A DNA stretch of 64,000 nt from Bacteroidales bacterium Bact_22 (lineage in GTDB: Bacteria > Bacteroidota > Bacteroidia > Bacteroidales > F082). Positions 29,439-37,777 of this stretch are shown piece after piece (positions within the stretch are counted from its first letter, which is position 1; each line of letters begins with the position of its first letter). The notes under the pieces were generated by a model. The model saw nothing but the letters and a program-made list of their open reading frames with translations, ran no database searches and was not told the DNA's origin. The position numbers were made by a program, and so were the translations under genes. The DNA lies in contig LUZN01000020.1 of NCBI GenBank assembly GCA_001603665.1, positions 1 to 64,000 of the forward strand. The letters run 5' to 3'.

Positions 29439-30221
29439 ATGGAAACACAAAAAAATGATGAAAAAAATATTGTGCTTGAGCTGAAACACCAGCTGGGCCG
29501 CATGATGGTGCAGGTTGACTACATGTATCGCAACGACCGTGAGATGAGCCGTCTCGACCTCGACATCATGATGGAACGCACCCGCGATTTGTATGATTTG
29601 CTGTGCGATTATCAGGCTGGGGAATATCATCATTCGCCCGTCGATGAGGTTGAGGAAGAACTTCGTAATACTGAAATTAACGAAGGAGGTGAGCTAATCA
29701 ACCGTGATGTGGATTTCGAGATAGAAACGCCGGCTGAGGTTTTGAACGAACCTGAAAATAATGAAAAAAATTCAGAGGAACCAGTTGATGAAACTCCCGC
29801 CGAACCAACGGATGAACCTGTTGCTGAAGATGAAGACGAGGACTGGGAGGACGAAGACGACGAGATGTTCCGCGTTGAACAACCTGTTGAAGAGATGCAG
29901 GAAACCCATGTAGAAGCTGAAGATGCTGAAGAAGAAATTGTTTCAGAGCCAGAAGACAACAGTCTGGCGGCAAAATTGCAGCGCGCACATGTCTCGGATA
30001 TCAGATTGGCATTGGGTATCAACGATAAAGTGATGATTATCAATGAGTTGTTTATGGGTTCGGTCGACCGCTACAACAAATCCATCGACGCTCTGAACGA
30101 CTTTCCGACGCTCTCGGGCGCCCGCGTCTACATGAGCGAGCTGCAGATCGAATTGCAGTGGGATACAGAATCTCAAGCATATAAGATGCTAAATGATTTG
30201 GTTGAAAGACGGTTTGTATGA
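29439..30221 (+). CDS. Uncharacterised protein with a long acidic linker
   Basis: The 260-residue cytosolic protein has three parts: a helical N-terminal segment (about 1-60, [19 protein letters not shown]), a very acidic low-complexity linker (about 68-170, rich in Glu and Asp), and a conserved-looking C-terminal domain from about 178 ([19 protein letters not shown]) ending in [10 protein letters not shown] recall similar C-terminal domains in Bacteroidetes proteins of unknown function. The stop overlaps the rsmI start by four bases (ATGA), so the two are probably co-translated; a ribosome-related role is only a guess. Confidence 0.75.
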   Translation: METQKNDEKNIVLELKHQLGRMMVQVDYMYRNDREMSRLDLDIMMERTRDLYDLLCDYQAGEYHHSPVDEVEEELRNTEINEGGELINRDVDFEIETPAEVLNEPENNEKNSEEPVDETPAEPTDEPVAEDEDEDWEDEDDEMFRVEQPVEEMQETHVEAEDAEEEIVSEPEDNSLAAKLQRAHVSDIRLALGINDKVMIINELFMGSVDRYNKSIDALNDFPTLSGARVYMSELQIELQWDTESQAYKMLNDLVERRFV

Positions 30222-30919
30222 AGTTATATTTAGTCCCCACACCGATCGGTAACCTCGAGGATATCACCTTGAGGGCGTTGCGAGTGCTTCGCGAGGAGGT
30301 CGACGTGATTCTCGCCGAGGACACCCGCACCAGCGGTAACCTCTTGAAACACTACGACATAAGCAAGCCGATGCAGGCGTTCCATCTCAACAACGAGCAC
30401 ATGGTGGTGGAGCGTATCGCCGAGCGCATAGCCAACGGCGAACGCATGGCTTTGGTCACCGACGCCGGCACTCCGGCCATCTCCGACCCTGGCTTCATGC
30501 TCGTGCGCGAGTGCATAAAAAGAGGTGTGGCGGTGGAATGTCTCCCCGGTGCCACGGCCTTCGTGCCGGCTCTCGTCAACTCGGGACTGGCAGCCGACCA
30601 TTTCATATTCGAAGGATTCCTTCCACATAAGAAAGGCCGTCAGACGAAGATCAAGCAAATCGTTGAAAATGAATACACTACGATATTGTACGAGTCGCCG
30701 TTCCGACTGGTGAAGACGCTCGAACAGCTGGCCGAGGCTGCCAGTCCCGACAGAAAGGTGTCGGTGGCCCGCGAGCTGACGAAGATTCACGAAGAGAACG
30801 TGCGCGGAACACTGGAGGAGGTGATAAAATATTTCAAACAGAAGGAAGTCAAGGGAGAGATTGTAATTATTTTAGAGGGTAAAAACGGATCGAATCCGTC
30901 CGAATTATCGACCGACTGA
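30218..30919 (+). CDS. rsmI: 16S rRNA (cytidine1402-2'-O)-methyltransferase
   Basis: The 233-residue SAM-dependent enzyme of the tetrapyrrole-methylase fold modifies C1402 of 16S rRNA. It shows LVPTPIGNLEDITLRAL near the start, LAEDTRTSG, VTDAGTPAISDPG, and FEGFLPHKKGRQ. Length is a little short of E. coli (286), because the C-terminal extension is missing. It is translationally coupled to the acidic protein upstream. Confidence 0.94.
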   Translation: MKLYLVPTPIGNLEDITLRALRVLREEVDVILAEDTRTSGNLLKHYDISKPMQAFHLNNEHMVVERIAERIANGERMALVTDAGTPAISDPGFMLVRECIKRGVAVECLPGATAFVPALVNSGLAADHFIFEGFLPHKKGRQTKIKQIVENEYTTILYESPFRLVKTLEQLAEAASPDRKVSVARELTKIHEENVRGTLEEVIKYFKQKEVKGEIVIILEGKNGSNPSELSTD

Positions 30920-30927
30920 AAAATTGC

Positions 30928-31015
30928 AAAATTCGACCTTTAGATACTGTTTTGTGACAAAATTTCCATATGTGTGACGAAATTCGGAAAAATTCGACCA
31001 AAAGATACTTTTTGA
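30928..31015. repeat. Imperfect direct repeats upstream of the D15-like gene
   Basis: AAAATTCGACC followed six or so bases later by AGATACT and a T-rich GAC end occurs at 30928-30958 and 30989-31015. Between them, TGTGACAAAATTTCC and TGTGACGAAATTCGG form a second pair. No gene is present from 30920 to 31134. The spacing could suit a regulator, but no known operator is recognised. Confidence 0.5.
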
Positions 31016-31038
31016 CGTTAACGAGAAACGATTTTTTT

Positions 31039-31106
31039 CGTCATTTCGAGCGGACGTCGAACGCAGTGAGATGGTAGTCGAGACCTGAACTTCAGTCGAA
31101 ATGACG
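31039..31106. repeat. Palindromic dispersed element, short copy
   Basis: CGTCATTTCGA at the left end is mirrored by TCGAAATGACG at the right end. Inside is CGAACGCAGTGAGATGG followed by AGTCGAGA, which also occurs, inverted, in the longer copy at 54168-54282. It is intergenic and can form a hairpin. Confidence 0.8.
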
Positions 31107-31134
31107 GGGTTGTTCGAAAGTAAATTATAAAAAT

Positions 31135-32580
31135 ATGAAAAAGTTCTTTATCACATTATGTGTAATCTTTCTGACGACTGGATTAGTCGCTCAAGACAAC
31201 GGCAAGACATTAAACGAAAAAGGTGAAATCATCAAGAAAGGCTGGAACTTCGGACCGCTACCAGTGGTAGGCTACAACAGCGACCTCGGATTCCAGTACG
31301 GAGCCTGCGTTGACATTTTTAACTATGGCGACGGCTCGAAATATCCGGGCTACGATTTCAAAATCAACGTCGAGGTGTCGACTTACACCAAAGGCTCGAG
31401 TATCTTCCGCTCGTATTCCTACTGGAACAACGTCATTCCCAAAGGTGTGCTTTTTGCCGATTTCGGATATTTTATCGATAAAAAATTCGACTTTTATGGT
31501 TTCAACGGATATGCTTCGCCATATTATAAGGATTTGGCCGTGAATATAGATAGGGAAGCCAATTATTATGATTTTTCCCCAGGTATTGTTAGCGAGCCTG
31601 GAATGAAAGAAAGTGGTTTTTATGCGATGGACAGAAGGCAGTTCCGTGCTGTTATCAGCATGCAGCAGCAGATTGGAAATGTGAAAAATTTGTATTACGG
31701 ATTAGGGTTGGCATATTATAATTATGACAATAATAGATTGAATATCAAAAAATATGAAGATCAATACACGCTTTATGATTTCTATATAATGAGCGGTCTT
31801 ATTCGTCCAGATGAAAGCGATGGCAACGTGACAGAGTTTAAGGCTGGAATTATTTACGATTCGAAGGATTTTGTAAACGATCCAACGAGAGGAATATATT
31901 TCGAGGCAACATTTGCTGTTGCTTCTGATTTAATTAAAAGAACTGTTGATGGACTTGACAAATCAACAGGTAAAATTGTAAATAACAGAAATTACTATGA
32001 CCACTTGACATTTACTGGAGTTTTTCATCATTACATCCCGATTGTCGGAGATAAGTTGACATTCTGCTATCGTTTGGGCGCTCAGAACGTGTTGGCTGGT
32101 GACATCCCGTTTTACGCGATGATGAACACCAATTTGATGTTTTACAAGAAGATATACACTGAGGCGTATGGTGGTTCGACAACTGGTCGAGGCATCAAGA
32201 GAAACAGTGTCATCGGACAAGGCGTGGCGTGGATGAACGTGGAGTTGCGTTGGAGGATTGCCAACTTCAAGTTCATAAACCAAAACTGGTGTGTGGCGCT
32301 TAACCCCATGTTCGACGCAGGCATGGTGACACAGTCTTTCCGTCTGGAAGAACAGAAAGCCGCGATGGATCTGATAAAAGAACATCTCAGCTATGAGACG
32401 GAAGAAGAATACAACCTTTTATACAGCGGCAAAAGCGAAGGTCTCCACACCTCAGCGGGATGCGGCTTGAAGCTCATCATGAATAAGAATTTTGTGGTGT
32501 CGGCGGAATTCGCCAAAGCCCTCAACAAATTAGATGGTGAGGGAATGCGAGCCTACATAGGATTTAATTATATTTTCTGA
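31135..32580 (+). CDS. BamA/D15-type outer-membrane protein
   Basis: The 481-residue precursor has a signal peptide (residues 1-20, ending LVAQ), then a conserved entry WNFGPLPVVGYNSDLGFQ and a beta-barrel with many alternating strands. The GRGIKRNSVIGQGVAWMNVELRW-like region (around residues 350-370) resembles the bacterial surface antigen D15 barrel motif with its GRG and R lock segment. There are no POTRA domains, so it is not BamA itself. It is probably an outer-membrane barrel of unknown substrate. It is preceded by two repeat arrays and is convergent with the FMN-binding gene with no gap. Confidence 0.82.
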   Translation: MKKFFITLCVIFLTTGLVAQDNGKTLNEKGEIIKKGWNFGPLPVVGYNSDLGFQYGACVDIFNYGDGSKYPGYDFKINVEVSTYTKGSSIFRSYSYWNNVIPKGVLFADFGYFIDKKFDFYGFNGYASPYYKDLAVNIDREANYYDFSPGIVSEPGMKESGFYAMDRRQFRAVISMQQQIGNVKNLYYGLGLAYYNYDNNRLNIKKYEDQYTLYDFYIMSGLIRPDESDGNVTEFKAGIIYDSKDFVNDPTRGIYFEATFAVASDLIKRTVDGLDKSTGKIVNNRNYYDHLTFTGVFHHYIPIVGDKLTFCYRLGAQNVLAGDIPFYAMMNTNLMFYKKIYTEAYGGSTTGRGIKRNSVIGQGVAWMNVELRWRIANFKFINQNWCVALNPMFDAGMVTQSFRLEEQKAAMDLIKEHLSYETEEEYNLLYSGKSEGLHTSAGCGLKLIMNKNFVVSAEFAKALNKLDGEGMRAYIGFNYIF

Positions 32581-33066
32581 TTATTTCTTTCTGAAAAAGC
32601 TCAGAACGAACAGCGCAACGGCACATCCTATGAGGCCGAACAGTTGCCATGTCCATGGATTTGGATGGACATCTTCTTCATAGATCTCCATGCGGGTTTT
32701 CACCGAATTGATGATGGCCTTTGAGCTGTAGGTGGCGCCACTCACGGCGTCAAGGTCGAGGTCGATTGCTTCTTTTGGTGTGAGACCGTAGAAATTCTCA
32801 ACAAGCTGAGCGTTGGTGACTCTCTCAAGGAAACGTGGAGTCTCCTCATTGTCAAGGATGACGATACTTTCGATTTTACCGTTTACCATGTTGATTTCCA
32901 TAGGGATAGCACCGTTAAATCCGATGATATCCTGGCAATATTCGGCAGTGTAAAGCGTGCCGTTGCCGGTGTTGTTCAAATCGTGATTTCCAAAACGGTC
33001 GATGCCGAACATCACAGCAAAGAACCCGAGGGCGATTGCGAAAACGTAGTTTAAGAATTTGACCAT
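32581..33066 (-). CDS. Membrane-anchored FMN-binding domain protein
   Basis: The 161-residue protein has an N-terminal helix (about residues 5-22), an extracytoplasmic FMN_bind domain and a C-terminal helix (about 140-157). The flavinylation motif is intact: Asp106, then SGATYS at 109-114 with Thr112 as the expected site of phosphodiester-linked FMN. By family it transfers electrons outside the cytoplasmic membrane. ApbE, which attaches FMN, and Rnf/Nqr partners are not in the window. It has its own TAATTTTG promoter element. Confidence 0.88.
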   Translation of the reverse strand: MVKFLNYVFAIALGFFAVMFGIDRFGNHDLNNTGNGTLYTAEYCQDIIGFNGAIPMEINMVNGKIESIVILDNEETPRFLERVTNAQLVENFYGLTPKEAIDLDLDAVSGATYSSKAIINSVKTRMEIYEEDVHPNPWTWQLFGLIGCAVALFVLSFFRKK

Positions 33067-33086
33067 AATAGTATTGTTTGACGAAA

Positions 33087-33094
33087 CAAAATTA
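33087..33094 (-). promoter_or_regulatory. Promoter -7 element (TAATTTTG) for the FMN-binding gene
   Basis: The minus strand reads TAATTTTG, 21 nt upstream of the FMN-binding protein ATG. Confidence 0.6.
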
Positions 33095-33125
33095 CAAAAT
33101 TTCTGTCATTTCGATTATTTTTTTG

Positions 33126-33133
33126 TAACTTTG
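33126..33133 (+). promoter_or_regulatory. Promoter -7 element (TAACTTTG) for the acyltransferase
   Basis: TAACTTTG lies 19 nt upstream of the acyltransferase ATG and is divergent from the element at 33087. Confidence 0.6.
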
Positions 33134-33152
33134 TACTTTCAATTTTTGTGCA

Positions 33153-34415
33153 ATGGGAAAAATTCAGGACGATAACACTCTTTATTCAATTTGTAAATAC
33201 GCAGTCGACCACCATACCCGCCGCAGCTTTTCGCGGATCAAGATAGTAGGCGAGGAGAACATCCCCACCGACGGCGCCGTCGTGTTCGGTGCCAACCACT
33301 GCAACACCTTGATGGACGCCCTCGTGCTGCTCCAAACCACGAGGCAGAAGAAGGTGTTCATCGCGCGTGCCGACATCTTCCAAAAACCGCGTATCGCCGC
33401 GATTTTGCGGTGGCTCCGAATACTGCCGATCTATCGAATCAGAGACGGCATCGGTGCGGTGCGTGATAAAAACGGCGACATCATCGACCAGGCCGTCGAC
33501 GTCATGCACGACCAGGTGCCATTGTATCTCTACCCCGAGGCCACGCACCGCACCATGCATTCGTTGCGGCAACTCAGCAAAGGCATCTTCCACATCGCTC
33601 TCGACGCAAACCGTAAGTTCGGTCATGAGAAGCCGGTGTACATCGTACCTGTGGGACTCGAATACGGCGACTATTTCCGTTTCCGCACTAAACTCCTGAT
33701 AACCTACGGCAAGCCAATCAATGTGACGGAATACATGAAAGCCCACGAAGGCGAGACTGAAGCGGTGATAATCAACGAGTTAAAGACGATGCTCAGAGAA
33801 AAGATGTCGGAACTCATCTCTTTCGTGCCCGATGATCCCGACTACGACGCCATCTGGGAGATGACCAAGATAAAAGTCGGAAAACGCCCGTGCAACCTGC
33901 AAAAACAGATGCAGAAAAACAGGGAAGAGATAGCGAAAATCATCGATTTCAGAGAAAAAGAACCCGAAAAAGCACAATCGGTATTCGAAAAAGTCAGAGA
34001 ATTTACGAAAAAACGTCTCGAGAAGCATATTTCAGTGAAATCGGTGGCTAAAAACCAGTCGTTTTTACTCACCTTCTTAAAGTCGTTGCTGGCCATCGTC
34101 GGACTCCCGATTTTCCTCGCGGCAGCCGTGGTGACTTGTCCGATTTGGATAGTTGCATCGTTGATAATCAGTAAGTTAAAAGATCAGGCATTCCGCAACA
34201 CAGCCAACATGTGCGTCGAGTTTGTGCTGCATCCGCTCCTCATGATAATCGGGGTGACGCTGCTGTTCTGTCTGGCGCCATGGGAATACGCCATCGCAGG
34301 CTCGCTTTTCCTGTATTTCAGCTATGTTTTCTTCTTCGATTACAAGGAATTTGTCCGCGTTATGGCCTCCGACTGGCGCTGGCTTTTCAACAGAAAAATG
34401 ATGCCTGAGATATAA
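33153..34415 (+). CDS. PlsC-like acyltransferase
   Basis: The 420-residue membrane enzyme has the lysophospholipid acyltransferase fold. The active-site His49 and Asp55 are in ANHCNTLMDAL, a spacing of five residues that differs from the HxxxxD of PlsC. The second motif is YPEATHRTM near residue 130. Two or more hydrophobic helices lie near residues 310-335 and 355-390. Substrates are probably acyl-ACP or acyl-CoA and a glycerol or lipid acceptor. It stands alone and is followed by a strong terminator. Confidence 0.87.
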   Translation: MGKIQDDNTLYSICKYAVDHHTRRSFSRIKIVGEENIPTDGAVVFGANHCNTLMDALVLLQTTRQKKVFIARADIFQKPRIAAILRWLRILPIYRIRDGIGAVRDKNGDIIDQAVDVMHDQVPLYLYPEATHRTMHSLRQLSKGIFHIALDANRKFGHEKPVYIVPVGLEYGDYFRFRTKLLITYGKPINVTEYMKAHEGETEAVIINELKTMLREKMSELISFVPDDPDYDAIWEMTKIKVGKRPCNLQKQMQKNREEIAKIIDFREKEPEKAQSVFEKVREFTKKRLEKHISVKSVAKNQSFLLTFLKSLLAIVGLPIFLAAAVVTCPIWIVASLIISKLKDQAFRNTANMCVEFVLHPLLMIIGVTLLFCLAPWEYAIAGSLFLYFSYVFFFDYKEFVRVMASDWRWLFNRKMMPEI

Positions 34416-34443
34416 AATTTTCATTGTTTATATTTATTTAATG

Positions 34444-34486
34444 AAAAAGTCTTATCTTTGTAAGTTAAACAGATAAGGCTTTTTTT
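34444..34486 (+). terminator. Intrinsic terminator after the acyltransferase
   Basis: The arms AAAAAGTCTTATCT (34444-34457) and AGATAAGGCTTTTT (34471-34484) form a stem with one mismatch and a 13-nt loop, followed by T residues. The stretch TATCTTTG at 34453-34460 also fits a promoter -7 element, which could serve the glycan cluster downstream. Confidence 0.75.
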
Positions 34487-34564
34487 ATTGGTTCGCTTTT
34501 GTGACCCAAGTGGCGAAGCTGTATAGAGAAGTCACGTAACTTATTAATTATCAATTGTTTAAAT

Positions 34565-35980
34565 ATGAACAAAGTTTTTGACGGACTGCGACCATTTCAG
34601 AAAGCGGAGTTGCTGATAATGATGTTTTTGGCAATGGCGATACCGTTTCACTGGCTCGCGGCGCAATATTTCGAGGTAGCGTTGTTTGTGTGCGCCGTCT
34701 TGAAGCTCATTTTCGATCAGAAATTCAAGCTTAACGAGCAGCAGTTGAAGCTGAAATGGGCATATATTATCTTTGCTTTGACGTGGTTTATCTACCTCAT
34801 CGGGATGTTTTGGACGCAGAACACCTCGGTAGGCTGGGCACAGGTGAGCAAGAAGCTCGGATTCCTGATTTTCCCAGTGATATTTGTCATTTCCGACATG
34901 TCGTATATCAACAAAACCAGACTTAAAGCCATCGGAAATGCCTTGGTTTTGGGCTGCATACTGTTCTTCCTGATGCACCTGGTTTATGCCATCTACGACG
35001 TGATCTTCAACGGAGCCACAACAGCGCGTTTCTTCGACGCCGACCTCATGAAACTCTACTATGTGCATCACAGTTACCTCTCGATGTACGCCGGTCTCGG
35101 ACTGATGTTCTGTTTTATGGAAATTTTCGGCGAAAATAGTCGTAAAGTAAAGATATTCAATATCTTAGCTTATATCACTCTTGTTATTTTCGTCATCCTG
35201 ATCCGGTCGAGAGCGGGCTTGCTTTGCATGGTTCTGCTTTTCATTCTGCAGTGGATTTGGCTCACTTTCATCATGAAAAAGAAGAAATTGGGCACGATAA
35301 TGGGATGTGTTTTCCTTGCGGCTGTCATCGCCACGATTGTCGTTTTCCCCAGCAGTGTCGCGCGAATCACCACGACAATCAAGGATTTGACGACGGAGCA
35401 TGCCAACGACCACCGCATGGTGCAGTATAAAGGTTACAAGCCGGTGATGCAGGAAAACTGGCTCTTCGGCGTGGGTACTGGCGACCGCACCGACGCTACG
35501 CAGGAGGCATATCAGGTTTATAAGAAGGATATCATCGAGAAAATCGGTCAGCAGATAGCGTTTCAGATTGACATGATTACCGCTTGCGACTACTACGAAC
35601 CTACCGACGAGATGCGCGCCGACATGCAGAAGCTGGCCTTGAAATACGGTCGCGATCCAGAGGTGGTGAATGCGTATCTTGTTGATTATCTGTATATTAA
35701 CTTCGCTATAGATAAAGGCATCAACGCGCATAATCAGTTTTTCGAGACGCTGATAAGCGTAGGAATCATCGGAGTGATACTGCTGCTGGCTTACTTCGTG
35801 GTGCCGCTGATTTTATGGATAAAGAGAAAGCGCTGCGATATGTTGTACTTCTCGTTTTTGCTGATGATAGGCTTTAACATGCTGTTTGAGTCGGTGTTTG
35901 AAGTGCAAATGGGGATAATATTTTTCGCTTTCTTTAATTCTCTGCTATTCCTGTTGTCATTTCGTGGACAGGAGGAGTAG
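34565..35980 (+). CDS. O-antigen ligase/polymerase (Wzy_C family)
   Basis: The 471-residue inner-membrane protein has ten to twelve hydrophobic helices. The large periplasmic loop (about residues 275-395) and the following AHNQFFETLISVGIIGV stretch, with the conserved histidine, are typical of WaaL/Wzy_C proteins. It either ligates the glycan to lipid A-core or polymerises repeat units; the sequence alone does not settle which. It opens the plus-strand glycan cluster, and a repeat follows its stop codon. Confidence 0.88.
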   Translation: MNKVFDGLRPFQKAELLIMMFLAMAIPFHWLAAQYFEVALFVCAVLKLIFDQKFKLNEQQLKLKWAYIIFALTWFIYLIGMFWTQNTSVGWAQVSKKLGFLIFPVIFVISDMSYINKTRLKAIGNALVLGCILFFLMHLVYAIYDVIFNGATTARFFDADLMKLYYVHHSYLSMYAGLGLMFCFMEIFGENSRKVKIFNILAYITLVIFVILIRSRAGLLCMVLLFILQWIWLTFIMKKKKLGTIMGCVFLAAVIATIVVFPSSVARITTTIKDLTTEHANDHRMVQYKGYKPVMQENWLFGVGTGDRTDATQEAYQVYKKDIIEKIGQQIAFQIDMITACDYYEPTDEMRADMQKLALKYGRDPEVVNAYLVDYLYINFAIDKGINAHNQFFETLISVGIIGVILLLAYFVVPLILWIKRKRCDMLYFSFLLMIGFNMLFESVFEVQMGIIFFAFFNSLLFLLSFRGQEE

Positions 35981-35981
35981 T

Positions 35982-36029
35982 TTAGAGTTGAGAGTGTAGA
36001 GTTGAGAGTAGTTTAAAAGTGTAGAGTTG
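35982..36029. repeat. AGAGTTGAGAGT dispersed repeat, copy 1
   Basis: The 31 bases at 35999-36029, starting GAGTTGAGAGTAGTTTAAAA, match 47295-47325 with one difference. It lies between the ligase gene and the Wzi-like gene. Confidence 0.8.
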
Positions 36030-36043
36030 AAAAAGTATTGAAT

Positions 36044-37750
36044 ATGAAAAAGTTTTTATTGATTGTTGGTTTGTTAGTGACTGCTTGCTTTGCAAGAGGT
36101 CAGGAGTTGCTGATTCCGTTGAATGACGATTACGAGATGGAGGTGCAGACGGCGGCTTACAGCTCCGATCATCTGTTTCACACTGCGATGCGAGGTTGGT
36201 CGGAGTCGATGTTCGACGGCATTATCAACCTCGACAGTATCAATGAGTTATATCGCATTCCGATTCATAAAAAAGGAAAGTTTTCGAATTATATCCTGAA
36301 TTCGTTGCTTAACGACGACTTCGTGAGGGTGAAAAACGACGATTATTACGTCGCCATCAATCCTTTTATCGATTTTCAGATTGGAAGCGACGGTCACCGC
36401 ACCACTTGGGTGAACACTCGAGGCGCTGAGATTAAAGGAACTATTGGAAAGTCATTCGCTTTTTATGCCGCTGCCCGCGAAAACCAGGCAGTTTTTCCGA
36501 TTTATATCGACGATTATTGCACAAAAGTAAAAGTCACCCCAGGTCAGGGCCTTGCCAATCGTTTCAAGAAGACAGGTCGTGATTACACCAATGCGGCGGC
36601 TTATGTGGCTTATCGTCCGGCCAAGTGGTTTGATGCGACTTTAGGTTACGGAAAGAACTTCATCGGCGACGGCTACCGCTCGATGATGCTCTCCGACAAT
36701 GCCGCAAACTACCCGTATTTTAAGGTGAAAGCGGAGTTTTGGCGTGTGCAGTACACCTGCCTGTATGCTCAGCTTACCGACCGCAACACTGTGATGGCCG
36801 ACAACACCTTCGCACGTAAGTGGATGGTGGTGCATTATCTCGATTTTGCTGTCACAAAACGCTTGAATATCGGCTTTTTCGACGCTGTGATGGCTTCGGC
36901 TCAGACTCACCAGGAGGTGATGGTCAACGACTCGACTACAGCGACCATCGACATGCGCCGAGGCTTTGATTTTCAATACATTAACCCGATTATCTTCCTA
37001 CGCTCAGCCGAATATTACGCCGGCTCATCGCCCGACAATGCCTTGCTCGGCTTGAATGCCAGCTTGATTGTCGGCAAACACACCACAATCTACGGACAGT
37101 TCGTCCTCGACGAGATGACGGTTCACAGATTCATTGCACGTAAAGGCTATTCGGGAAATAAGCAATCGTATCAGCTCGGTATCAAGAGCTACGACTGCTT
37201 TGGAGTAAAGAATCTTTTCCTGCAACTCGAAGGAAACATTGTAAGACCTTACATGTATTCGCATTCTTCGCTTCATACTCAAAAATCTATTGGCGAAGAC
37301 AATTACGCACATTACAACGAGCCGCTGGCACATCCTTGGGGAGCAAATCTCTGGGAGGCTGTAGCGCGTGCCCAATACAACTGGAATCGCTGGTATTTCC
37401 AGTATAAATTGAATTACGGACAATATGGCGACGACTGGGATGTGAAAAACAACGAGTGGGCCAATTACGGTCACAGCGTGTATAGCGATTACACCACCGC
37501 CATTCCTCTGGATTGGGACGAAAACGGCAATGATACGCACGATGGTCATTATCTCCTTACGGGAAGAAAGACGACGCTGATGATGAACGACGTGATAGTG
37601 TCGTATATGGTCAATCCGAGGTATAACATGAATATTTTTGTGGAGGCTACACATCGTCACTTTGCGGCGCAAGGTCTTGATACTCAAAGCGATTTCATCT
37701 TCAGCTTTGGCATCAGGTCGAGTTTGGACAGAAAATATTACGATTTTTGA
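36044..37750 (+). CDS. Wzi/RemB-like outer-membrane beta-barrel
   Basis: The 568-residue precursor has a signal peptide (MKKFLLIVGLLVTACFARG) and a long beta-barrel. Family blocks include GYGKNFIGDGYRSMMLSDNA near residue 205 and FDFQYINPIIFLRSAEY near 305. Homologues are annotated as Wzi-type capsule assembly proteins or as gliding protein RemB. Here the glycan cluster favours a role in anchoring or displaying surface polysaccharide. The ATG at 36044 is preferred to a TTG two codons upstream because it directly precedes the KK of the signal peptide. Confidence 0.85.
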   Translation: MKKFLLIVGLLVTACFARGQELLIPLNDDYEMEVQTAAYSSDHLFHTAMRGWSESMFDGIINLDSINELYRIPIHKKGKFSNYILNSLLNDDFVRVKNDDYYVAINPFIDFQIGSDGHRTTWVNTRGAEIKGTIGKSFAFYAAARENQAVFPIYIDDYCTKVKVTPGQGLANRFKKTGRDYTNAAAYVAYRPAKWFDATLGYGKNFIGDGYRSMMLSDNAANYPYFKVKAEFWRVQYTCLYAQLTDRNTVMADNTFARKWMVVHYLDFAVTKRLNIGFFDAVMASAQTHQEVMVNDSTTATIDMRRGFDFQYINPIIFLRSAEYYAGSSPDNALLGLNASLIVGKHTTIYGQFVLDEMTVHRFIARKGYSGNKQSYQLGIKSYDCFGVKNLFLQLEGNIVRPYMYSHSSLHTQKSIGEDNYAHYNEPLAHPWGANLWEAVARAQYNWNRWYFQYKLNYGQYGDDWDVKNNEWANYGHSVYSDYTTAIPLDWDENGNDTHDGHYLLTGRKTTLMMNDVIVSYMVNPRYNMNIFVEATHRHFAAQGLDTQSDFIFSFGIRSSLDRKYYDF

Positions 37751-37777
37751 TAAATTTGAAAAAATATTGAACGAGAT

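Noticed and set aside
29382-29633. Extension of thymidine kinase by 84 residues
   Set aside because: The region holds divergent promoter elements and overlaps the start of the gene at 29439; the shorter form has normal family length.
34453-34460. TATCTTTG as a promoter for the glycan cluster
   Set aside because: It lies within the stem and loop of a good terminator after the acyltransferase, so the match may be chance; it is mentioned there but not called as a separate promoter.
35165-35731. 188-residue minus-strand open frame inside the O-antigen ligase gene
   Set aside because: It is histidine-rich, lacks recognisable features and mirrors the coding strand of a clear membrane protein.
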